The position numbers were made by a program, and so were the translations under genes. DNA of 64,000 bases from Amycolatopsis regifaucium (GTDB lineage Bacteria; Actinomycetota; Actinomycetes; Mycobacteriales; Pseudonocardiaceae). Positions 12,001 through 16,453 of the stretch are shown here, piece after piece. Location: contig NZ_LQCI01000002.1 in the NCBI RefSeq assembly GCF_001613935.1, positions 62,001 to 126,000 on the forward strand. Direction: 5' to 3'. Each line of letters opens with the position of its first letter. Position 1 is the stretch's first letter. Below the pieces are notes generated by a model. That model saw nothing but the letters and a program-made list of their open reading frames with translations. It made no database searches and was not told the origin of the DNA.

Positions 12001-13427
12001 CCCGCCGTTCCACTGGGCGAAGGGGCGTTGACGGTTCCGGGGTCGGCGGTGAAGAGCTGCCCCACCGGGCTTCCACCGCTGGTGACGACCGACTGCTGCA
12101 GGGGCGCGGGACGTCCATCGGTGAGCGTCCCGGTGCCGGTCTGCGCCTCGACGCTTCCGGCGACCGGAGTCGGCGTACCGACGGTTCCGGTGGCCGTGCT
12201 CGGCCGGCCGGACGATTCGGTGATCGGAGCGTCCCCGACCAAGGTCTCCCCGGACAACCGCGGAATACTCAGAGACGGCCGATCGGGCTTGCCTTCCGTG
12301 CCAGGCGAAGGCTTTTCCGAGACCGCACGGTCCCCGGAGCCGTCCTCCCCCGCACCGTTCTGCTCGAGACCACCCGGCGGCGCGGGTTTTTCCGGTCCTC
12401 CGGGCAGGAACCCATCGATATCCTTGACATCGACGCTCATCCCGCCCTCACCACCCGCGCCATCCGGCATCCGAGGACGGCCGAACCCGGACAACGCCCC
12501 CAGCGCCCCACCCCAGAACGCCTCGGGATTGTCCAACGCCGCGTTGATGATCGGTGTACTCCACAACACCGACGCGACCTGACCACCCGCATAACCCAGC
12601 TGTCCCCAGATCACCATCCCGCGCGGGATCTTCTTCCCCAGCTCCCTCGCCGCCGACTGCGCCGAGTGCACGAATACCCGCGCGCCACCCGTCATCACCC
12701 CCGACGCCGCACCACCGATCGCGCCACCCACCGCCGCCTGCCACACCGCCTTACCGTCGATCTCGTCCCGCTGGCCGTTGTTCTTCTGGCCCAGCTGGGT
12801 GAAGTAGTCCATCGACGTCATCAGGCCCGCACCCACCGCCGCGGACGCCCCCACATCGATCGCCGCCTGCTGGACGAACGGCGCGATCCGCACCAGTGCC
12901 TGCTTCAGTCCCTCCCATGACAGCTTTTCCAACCCCAACGTCGCCAGCTTCGCCAGCAACTGCTGAATGATCATCCGCATCGTCAGCTGCGTCGCGGCCT
13001 TGACCGCCGGGATCATCCACGAAAAGATCAATGAGGCCGCCAGAAAAGCGATCTGCGCCACCGCGAACACCGCGGCCGCGATCAACAGGATCTGCGCCTT
13101 CTCCACATTCGCCGCGGCGGTCCTCGTCGTCTTCGACAGGTCCTTCGAATACGCCGCCAACTGGTCCAAAGCCTTCGCGATGGTCCCGCGCAGGTACTCC
13201 GCCATCGCCTGCGCGTACTCGCCGTCCATCGACCGATCCAGGTCGGCCGCCCGCGTCCGCACGCTCTCGGCGAAATCCTCGGCCACCGGGCCGAAATCCG
13301 ACCACGCCTGCGACATCGCCCGCATACTCCGGACATTGCCCTCAGGCCACTCCATCCCCACCATGATCTTCAGGAAATTCTGCAGGGCTTTGGGCGGTTT
13401 CGCGGGCCCATCACCGGACTCGAACAC
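1..13427 (-). CDS. Giant WXG100-headed, SecA-motor-containing polymorphic-toxin-like protein (3' end outside window)
   Basis: One minus-strand frame stays open from a GTG near 13427 (alternative 13430; AAGGGGG upstream) past base 1, about 4,475 codons. I confirmed the same frame at about 13.4, 8.6, 7.4, 4.3, 1.6 and 0.06 kb; I did not count every codon. Order from the N-terminus: WXG100/CpnT-like head (1-100); hydrophobic segment rich in Ala/Ile (about 113-140); Gly/Ala-rich region; Pro/Gln/Ser/Thr-rich repetitive stalk (about 340-1120); a region with the QLHVVID strand pattern (about 1125-1570); a SecA-like motor (about 1577-2085) with MAAGEGKS, VTTTRGILADRE, IDEIDEAL, DGKIYIIDQTT, NMQGARGVDI and QNRAGRSGGGGE; then a ~125-aa module, five ~240-aa repeats and a second copy of the module. 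The head suggests type VII export. The toxin tip, if there is one, lies outside the window. Role inferred. Confidence 0.85.
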   Translation of the reverse strand, partial: MFESGDGPAKPPKALQNFLKIMVGMEWPEGNVRSMRAMSQAWSDFGPVAEDFAESVRTRAADLDRSMDGEYAQAMAEYLRGTIAKALDQLAAYSKDLSKTTRTAAANVEKAQILLIAAAVFAVAQIAFLAASLIFSWMIPAVKAATQLTMRMIIQQLLAKLATLGLEKLSWEGLKQALVRIAPFVQQAAIDVGASAAVGAGLMTSMDYFTQLGQKNNGQRDEIDGKAVWQAAVGGAIGGAASGVMTGGARVFVHSAQSAARELGKKIPRGMVIWGQLGYAGGQVASVLWSTPIINAALDNPEAFWGGALGALSGFGRPRMPDGAGGEGGMSVDVKDIDGFLPGGPEKPAPPGGLEQNGAGEDGSGDRAVSEKPSPGTEGKPDRPSLSIPRLSGETLVGDAPITESSGRPSTATGTVGTPTPVAGSVEAQTGTGTLTDGRPAPLQQSVVTSGGSPVGQLFTADPGTVNAPSPSGTAGSQAASAVGGQTTSNATQPTSTTADGPGSRAGAVQSDTGTGERQVSPGGDGSAATNAVGQQSTPTAASQAPEPTSSANGQSAGATRPVTATPEPTEIRQGQAAGQPVANQSPLSSTGSPTQPVTGTTGQPGAGENGRASSVGQTAPVQPPATTAGGPGQSGAGIPAHSGTGPQNATAGQPATNQPPASTAGGPGQSGAGSSMSGENGRASSAGQSAPVQSPASTAGGLGQSGAGTPAHSGTGSQNATAGQPATNQPPATTAGGPGQSGAGSSMSGENGRGQSAPVQPPASTAGGPAQAGAGTPAHSGTGPQNATAGQPATNQPPAATAGGPAQPVAPKTTESGPAEGQPQPTRPAEGTDRPTTPQADGAPQPSAPKDDVPTQPSTPKDDSSPQPSTPKVEENRPAGENPQPDRPAPGKPDDGARSDAAPPVVAEGNRPSPVSGQPVANQTGRSETTAAQPSSNDAARPASGQGARQDASVVERPQGRDADGRGGSSTQQFLRGDTPSVGSQPARTESAPAAQPPKGDGPPPPRTEAAPVAQPPKGGGDGPQPTRTEAAPAAQPSKGDGPQPPRSSGESARPGGESVAAQRGLRAPGELPSVVGTPENRPGGRSGDDRSRADSGVGLGEVQGALLAAQLASTRPDQVTKSTQDGPAAEFVTAADWSSVRESVPPTRHRGERRDLSTAVDKEPGIAQLRFDVRRGEVAPGQWVRELSVPVELVSKPGGVDAGARRGLARDMQRVLDERINGRHRFPGGDQLHVVIDARTAEAPPRAGWERDGSRPVPVEVGTTAERGQLSWRVGDPDAAVGKLLRFIGAEGEMSEPGRLGGAADGRSTRLDATDLEGIDNAIRDTAVEAREAPPRTDPKQPEVVAGPSGTLVWPSRLSELGTSWLRGEDGWYRAEGPGVVQGVGALVVVPGGARAVFDSGGEARYVELADGLSVERGLDGGWSPPRSTAGEVRAQKMTEAEVRAAGPVTLTDGSKATLPPESERVVDHHGAQKVVAYRQLKDGDGSWLAQPRVFVPDGDGGWVQHATDVVAYEGWLASANKAPDAARTLWDIAARSGPEVPRHRRLTGLSEPELRELYGRGPEADAFAAVFELIRRNKGIALRWTQVSAVHAFGEGRVVNMAAGEGKSWLFFAHAAVNAMRAGVDGVQVTTTRGILADREMPVYLGLLEKLGVDVHRLNQDNPPPGPREERPTVYLGTAEDVGFTYLRHDTLPGQQAKEDPILLTVSIDEIDEALVYSNAQYILSDGVQGVASPEVLDQVRAAHDLVRDGTESGWLMEADFGRREGQAGGQARLTETGLEKVELLLGRTLSVEEVTRVNMAAAARWEYRENVHYVLHDGKIYIIDQTTHNVMFDPATSSESRWNGGLAQAVEFKHGLEVRSDSAGDKMVTVHELLGKKEYGQKTGASGTANGHGEKFAEQGMSPVVQDIPRYYQSRLKISDDVVAADETAKLRQLAQDVHAMQAPGGTRQPQLILATRNDQVAMVSGMLGELGVAHEAIDAKWQLEKGAAFDDEFKRVIEAAGAQGKVLVINMQGARGVDITTTKEAKDAGDLVVRITAHSEISRDIDVQAQNRAGRSGGGGEVVYYTSPKDELFHLSYNPDVQLAITRYTDAVTSGDTHATTVAEQGLRDLVDELHNTHSGHPTVDRTDAQANTPPTGADNTLTEPHAEPETHPPDQRPTAPERHDSLLDDPVVDRDDSDTPTALAEALSAAHQTFTDQLDAWRATHPDIVVPEPVTDRLKKDFLTDFRAARASQAATTPEDRQTRLDSIVGGLYEAFSQAFVPGHVGPRSVETEPEWPSIPSDRDGALAWVHGEGGLPRQNFGKRPAQDFQRYVEQATKIVSLYHRVPVWIENPRPSQADAVRLNNAVKDIVAGYLANGLSEAGAHELSRELAKKLNTSRSSPPDSAGLPGGARTEDPGAEEGEPSRSDAMDLPDVPDWAQEWFDNLPSAQELPETAPDEPVATQSVDAATPAGYPALPEADGELRRGVAYPAVEEDGWRAAVPLSEDSMNALEELKNRFAAKVREAVEQGREMPDARLHSYQRVERRTEKEDADLSRLERELRAAAEGASPGLDQRKLTFDREAHRPLKGRELRITLHASLKRTEQSYRTARELDMSFAGVAQKHVLPAAEVRRLRLLVEGMAQRLDDDADSHGQVRLEVHVVTTAGPAERRISGVTAELYAAVGAARPQYSAEQIAEFITRHVVLGVTRTENRKHVGLFVTLAEPARIPDHSVPAAEQVEDTPLTSLPRELSVRVMHRSDVEIDRWEGALATGELFTIVEDARTKLNGFIDKLLTEVLERAFKGQQLNDVRLHVWKPLNKVAPGVRLPEHDALEELVVREAGVRGLVPGQLRFTYETHQAKTKASRAVGITSHRTPRQGKDHYLAATSLTEFFLPRLAVLPEASRERITWLATGFIVRHKAPQGGNETLSIAVTQTSEIGAGLRVKEVRKLVLTAFSGQLPGPAGARRARAILTESVRITSYIRNGAQPAVLVDVVENGEVPSPRRKEWQEQARSTREASRAAREAETDEAETEVVRSEAVGAGGVSAAVETSWRAELEVSIPPRWSPDDEASLAGLVDRIARDAEVLEWETREPLDIALRLADTAERRARFGLALLDSLDGRLRAALRGRGVDADAVRFGFDRLDRDLLEGESPSVEVLVRRSPNRPVRYYRAARAQTLPFLPDSAAFSQASWRRMGWQLEGFVQRVRDSGAVTGGPRLVITLLSAPGDPVSVREAMVTAQVTAAVWAAMPRASEEQVTRFIEANIEFRRDSSAEGPALVMTVESPVPELDRGPDQPERSLPGGEQVTDVPGPLGLPEPSGTSRSLVPLPVVTGPSLRTLLTTTDVGMTAEVVDEWSAVLSSYEPPLLSEAGEESLTRLADRLVSDFEIAPEREPWDVRLHMTDRMGKLTRYGDDVFTMLDSKLRSALLARGMSEELLRFDFDHVGHPARMSADAGVRITVHQSPNLTVQDYWSTRKLDLSFLTRKEALPHAERRRLRWMVASLIRWVDMSNDPARLVLDLRSAATMMESRAGWVTAEVNAAVRAALPEASPAGIESFIQGHIELRKEAMRRNPVLFLDLTGLGWTRMPTTSEEPAGEVIPLPVVTEGPRSAEATRINSPRPVAGWRAELSVTDTRWWSPDDEASLAQLLKEIGRNSARLERLAGEPLNIRIRMSDTPERRATAGPALFELLDGRVRAALREEGIDADAQRFSFDRMEGNVRNGAAPSVEITVYRAFYLPVESYRAARGLQMTFLPGQGVLPQQSRRWLWWMVQGLAERVRGNNDPGQRVRLVLDLRTGEPSAKARRDLITAEVNTAVRAALPQASDEQIRRFIEGHIAFRQERVPVTWNPWLFLDIEGPQHDLDRLRTPRQFSTSWSDAVKKRAKEPIGLPNAGEAPSAEMAGDPDNVIGDGEHADWSWTDEGFDADFFTAMGFDPGQWSAFIEQPPGEMVETRLGLPSLPPDRDGVLAWLRDDGGLGRNVFGKKPAREFERPIEQATRIVSRYHHVPVWEGSPAPDQVEAVELNGLVKDVIAGYLANGLPEEDADKLARELATKLGTSRTSPQSSVVLPGGARGETVARVGESSRSGQSSSSVDAGLPALLPPAIELDDLGPRLTADPLVSDTRPRTPQGTETVALPGVARATPSYFRRAKAPGIATQLSRTEEVDQVVASARSFAPNPPTASEVADLEHAFGNDVGSFFGEGRVFTLGGRPIRIRVDELHWPRQKAADRTGTTKPVTREGAGSTSARTGTKTNPKTTWIFFTPMVPGLFATGVFSVPTGVSTVRGHGHDLSGSKQISVSLPERPANGASGYQGTRSVSVPMTVIVEPENPRSDDRKLNIEHPGDSPLRKPVAAEFAVPEGLREEGRPLPLPDALPPSATEAVTMKPGMPRKIFDQVLARLGKLDKDSREVLRDFLGTGTITANLAEMAVTPQADPESGWTTSHSLVRGGNPLKRLVSSRSRKVQMRAVARQVAYLETIEDAEFR
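1190..6600 (-). repeat. Five tandem ~240-aa repeats bracketed by two copies of a ~125-aa module
   Basis: Protein-level repeats inside the giant protein. Module A lies at about 6600-6240 and again at about 1600-1190; both read DRDG.LAW, FGK.PA.(D/E)F, EQAT.IVS.YH.VPVW and AGYLANGL. Between them are five repeats at about 5990-5250, 5210-4450, 4320-3610, 3430-2700 and 2600-1880. Each has a WRAEL-like start, a (D/S)D(T/R).ER-type strand-helix, an FDFDR-like strand, a Y..AR.L segment, an LR(W/L).V helix and a closing pattern like TAEVNAAVRAALP..S. I do not recognise the family. The strand-helix part faintly recalls OmpA-like peptidoglycan-binding folds, but this is a guess. Confidence 0.7.
10290..10460. 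repeat. Short direct repeats in the stalk of the giant protein
   Basis: Three imperfect copies, spaced about 57-63 bp, of a unit encoding QPPKGDGPQPTRTEAAP-like peptides on the minus strand. All spacings are multiples of three, so they are in-frame protein repeats in a disordered stalk rather than an independent DNA element. Confidence 0.7.
11040..11610. repeat. About 2.7 tandem copies of a 201-213 bp in-frame repeat
   Basis: The string gtggcattctgc recurs near 11062, 11263 and 11476, with long flanking identity between copies. Periods of 201 and 213 bp equal 67 and 71 codons. On the minus strand the unit encodes TAGGPGQSGAG-type, Ser/Gly/Gln/Pro-rich peptide in the stalk of the giant protein. 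The near-identity at DNA level points to recent duplication, and the copy number may vary between strains or be mis-assembled. Confidence 0.8.
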
Positions 13428-13487
13428 CACCCACCCCCTTCACCTGAAAGTCATGCCGTCAAAAGAACTGGAATCCTGCCGACTTAC

Positions 13488-13844
13488 TCAGTCTTTCGGC
13501 GCGTTCTGCTGTTGCTGCTGGAGAGCTTCGGCCAACTGGTGATCGAATGTCTTCGCGTTCGCCTCATCCAGATCACGGAAGTCGCCGACCGTGGTGGCGA
13601 CGCCGTCGGCCAGCTCCCCCACCCCTTTGGACAGGTCTCCCAGCCCGGTCCGCACGTCATTCGCGTTGTCCACATAACCTTCGGCGAACTTCTTGCCCGC
13701 CTTGTCCTCGCCCCAGCAACCGTGATACCGGTCCAGGGTTTGGTTCAACCGCGTCACCGCGTCCGAGAATTCGGCGTTGTCGGACCGAAGCCTGGACAGC
13801 ATGTCCTGCATTCCCGAGGGATCAAGACGGAATTCGTCCGCCAT
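13488..13844 (-). CDS. WXG100 (ESAT-6-like) family protein
   Basis: A 118-residue protein with predicted long helices flanking a central GCWGEDKAGKKF turn, which is the WXG-type hairpin (here CWG-E). A Gln-rich tail follows (QQQQQ near the C-terminus). I start it at ATG 13844 because GAAAGG lies 7-8 bases upstream; a longer frame begins at 13865 without a better site. It sits 57 bp downstream of the ART-like gene and 57-60 bp upstream of the giant gene, so it is probably co-transcribed. WXG100 proteins are exported by type VII (ESX) machines, often paired with larger effectors. Here it may act as the export partner of the giant protein whose head is also WXG100-like. Family call is firm; partner role inferred. 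Confidence 0.85.
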   Translation of the reverse strand: MADEFRLDPSGMQDMLSRLRSDNAEFSDAVTRLNQTLDRYHGCWGEDKAGKKFAEGYVDNANDVRTGLGDLSKGVGELADGVATTVGDFRDLDEANAKTFDHQLAEALQQQQQNAPKD

Positions 13845-13901
13845 CGTGCTCACCTTTCCGTACATGGACTTCTTGCCTCGAACAGCTTTCGGCCGGACCT
13901 G

Positions 13902-16397
13902 TCATGAAGCCAGCGTGACCGTTCGCCCCGCGGTGGCCGGAGCCGACGCTTCTTCGCGCCACTCGTAGAGGGCACTCGTCATACGGCTCGTCAGGCCGGG
14001 TTCCTCGATCAAGCGCAGCGCACCGCGATGCCTTCGTTCGAGTGCCCTGTCGAGCTTCGCCAGCACGGCAAGATCGTGGTCGTCGAGTTCGCCGGAAACC
14101 GGAACCGCTTCGTTGGGCGCGAGTTCCCGGAACAGCGCGGCCACTCGGGGCGCGGCCGGCTCTTCACCCTGCTCTTCGCCTGCCGGTTCGGTCTCCCGCA
14201 GCGCCAAAGCCTTGAACCGGGCGCCGGCGAAGAAGACCACCTCGTTCACCGGTTGCCCGATCAGCAGCTCCGACGTCCGCCGGGCCGACGCGGGCCAGAT
14301 GAGGACGTCGAGCTCCGCGTCCGGCACGGTCACGTCGAGATCCATGCTGCCGACGAGGAACCCGGGCTCGGTCAGGATCGAGCCCGGCGTGATCGTGCGC
14401 TCCAGCGCCTGCGCGTCCTTGCTCTGCCGGAGCACCGCACGCCGATGTGTGGGCAGTCGCCGCAGTCCCGACGCGAGACAGGTGACCTGGCCTTCGATCT
14501 CCCCGGTGGTCCCGCCACGTACGGCGGGGTTCAGGTCGCCGAAACCGCCGCGGCCACGGCCCAGGTACAGGCAGACCGCGACGTAGTCGGCCTTGATCCC
14601 GGTATCGGCCTGGCCGCGCATGGACGGCCAGGTCGCCAAAGCCGCGTTCACCGTGGCGAGCGCTTCGCCGTACTCGTCACCGGCCGCGGCGGTGAAACGG
14701 GCCTGCTCGGCCGCCGTACTGGCCCGGTCGGCGACGACGAGCGCGGTGCCGGTCGCCACCCGGGGTTCGACCGGCTTGGCAGGCTCGCGCGTCTCGGCCA
14801 CTTCGGCCACGGGACGGTTCGAGACCTCCATACGGGTCTCTTCCACCACCGGCATCGGCGCCGGAACGGTGTCGTCGGAGCGTGTGTCGGTGACGCTCGG
14901 CGCTTCGACCGGCGTGGCCGGCACCTGCTGCGGCGTGACGAAGGCGGGGACGGCTGGAGAAGGCTGAGCTTTCGCGACCGGCTCCTGCGCGGGAACGGCG
15001 GCCGCCGCGCCGGACACCGTCGGCACCGGTGCCGAGGACACCATGAGCGCGGCCGGCATGACCGGTCCGCCCTGCGGACGCGGCGTCGCGGCGGCCGGCC
15101 CGGCCGGAGCGGACGGCGCGACCCGCGTTTCCGTGCGCTTCGCCGGTTCGGCCCGCTTCTGGCCGGTGGCGGGAACCGGCCGCGTGACGATGGCCGGTGG
15201 GCGGTCGATCAGTTCGCGGGTCCGGTCGTCGAGCACACCCAGCAACCGGAGGCGGGCCACGTTGCGTGTTTCCGGGACGAGTTCGCCGAGCAGCGCTTCC
15301 GCGGCGGAGAGCAGGTCCGGGCCGATCGGTTCACCGGGCGTTCCGAGGTACAGCGTCCAAGCTTCGGGGTCGAACGACGCCGCCGAGGCCGCGGAATCAC
15401 CGGCTCCGGTCCGTAGCACGAGCCCTGACGGGACGACGTCGGCCATGACCTGCCCACGCCGATATCCGGAAGCGTCGCGTCGCTGCCATCCCCGGGGCGG
15501 GACAACGGCTTCGAGTACCTCCTGACCTCCGTCCGCGCGCTGCAGCAGTTTCGCCACGAACGGCCGATAGCGCTTCTTCACGTCCGTAGGCGAGATTTCG
15601 ACGACGACGTTCCGGCTGAGCGACTTCGCGAACTCGCTCAGCCAGGCGTGGGCACTGGTCGTCGTGGACAGTGGGACCAACGTCGTCGGTACGAGCGGGA
15701 GCCGACCGACCACTGTGGACACAAGCCCGGCGGCCGGTACGGCCCCTTCCGCTCCGACGACGATCTTGGCGACGGACGGGTCGGCGGGCACCGAAAAAGC
15801 CGCGTCGCCGAGAGTCGCCGGACGTGCGTCCGGGCGCCGCACCAGCAGGCCGGCAGGCACCGGTTCGAGGATCGCGGCCGGCATCGGTTCGATGATCGCC
15901 CCCGGCACGCCGGACGGCGTGGCCGGCATCGCGGCTTCCCAGGCAGGTACCGGATACCGTCGTCCATCAGGACAAGCGGGCGCTCCCGGACGGAACCGCA
16001 GCCATCCGGTGCCGCCGGTCCCGTGACCCGCGTAAAGGAGTGCCCCCGGTTCGACGACGAAGGTGCCGTCCGGGGCGAAGATCTCGACATTGAGCGCGTC
16101 GGCCAAGGCCTGCGGGACGAAGGGATCCCGACCGAATCCCGGCAAGGCGATCCGCACGGCTTCGACGTCCTTCGCCACCACGGAGCGGTGCAACAGGGCG
16201 GGCAACGCGGTGGTGAGCGAGCCATCTCTCGCCGCGCCTGGGGAGACCAGGACGAACACGTGACCGTCGACCGGTTCCGGCCAGCCGATGGCGCCGGCTT
16301 GAAGGTCGGCTTCACCGATCCGGCGGATCAGCACGTGGGCACCACGCCGTTCGACGAGGAAGTCACCGGCGCCTTGATCCACGATGTCGTGGTTCAT
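13902..16397 (-). CDS. 831-aa type VII-associated protein with degenerate ADP-ribosyltransferase-like C-terminus
   Basis: ATG 16397 is preceded by AGGAGG at good spacing. The N-terminal half carries a module seen in large actinobacterial effectors: LADALNVEIFAPDG, then GWLRFRPG, then GRRYPVPAWE. The middle (roughly 490-600) is Pro/Ala/Val-rich and low complexity. The last ~200 residues look like an ADP-ribosyltransferase fold: LRRLP, a PG-start strand, FLVGS, an IW.AS strand and EVVFFAGARFKAL. The usual R-S-ExE catalytic triad is incomplete, so activity is doubtful. A paralogue with the same plan lies at 38777-41029. Its position between an EccA-like ATPase gene and a WXG100 gene argues for a role in the same secretion cassette. 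Function unknown. Confidence 0.6.
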   Translation of the reverse strand: MNHDIVDQGAGDFLVERRGAHVLIRRIGEADLQAGAIGWPEPVDGHVFVLVSPGAARDGSLTTALPALLHRSVVAKDVEAVRIALPGFGRDPFVPQALADALNVEIFAPDGTFVVEPGALLYAGHGTGGTGWLRFRPGAPACPDGRRYPVPAWEAAMPATPSGVPGAIIEPMPAAILEPVPAGLLVRRPDARPATLGDAAFSVPADPSVAKIVVGAEGAVPAAGLVSTVVGRLPLVPTTLVPLSTTTSAHAWLSEFAKSLSRNVVVEISPTDVKKRYRPFVAKLLQRADGGQEVLEAVVPPRGWQRRDASGYRRGQVMADVVPSGLVLRTGAGDSAASAASFDPEAWTLYLGTPGEPIGPDLLSAAEALLGELVPETRNVARLRLLGVLDDRTRELIDRPPAIVTRPVPATGQKRAEPAKRTETRVAPSAPAGPAAATPRPQGGPVMPAALMVSSAPVPTVSGAAAAVPAQEPVAKAQPSPAVPAFVTPQQVPATPVEAPSVTDTRSDDTVPAPMPVVEETRMEVSNRPVAEVAETREPAKPVEPRVATGTALVVADRASTAAEQARFTAAAGDEYGEALATVNAALATWPSMRGQADTGIKADYVAVCLYLGRGRGGFGDLNPAVRGGTTGEIEGQVTCLASGLRRLPTHRRAVLRQSKDAQALERTITPGSILTEPGFLVGSMDLDVTVPDAELDVLIWPASARRTSELLIGQPVNEVVFFAGARFKALALRETEPAGEEQGEEPAAPRVAALFRELAPNEAVPVSGELDDHDLAVLAKLDRALERRHRGALRLIEEPGLTSRMTSALYEWREEASAPATAGRTVTLAS

Positions 16398-16453
16398 CTT
16401 GCCTCCTGCTCGGGCAGTGCGAATGGACGGAGCGAAACCTTCGAGGGTGCGGG

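Noticed and set aside
13902..16397. Active ADP-ribosyltransferase toxin
   Set aside because: The fold looks similar, but the Arg-Ser-(Glu-x-Glu) triad is incomplete here and more so in the paralogue, so I call it ART-like and probably inactive.
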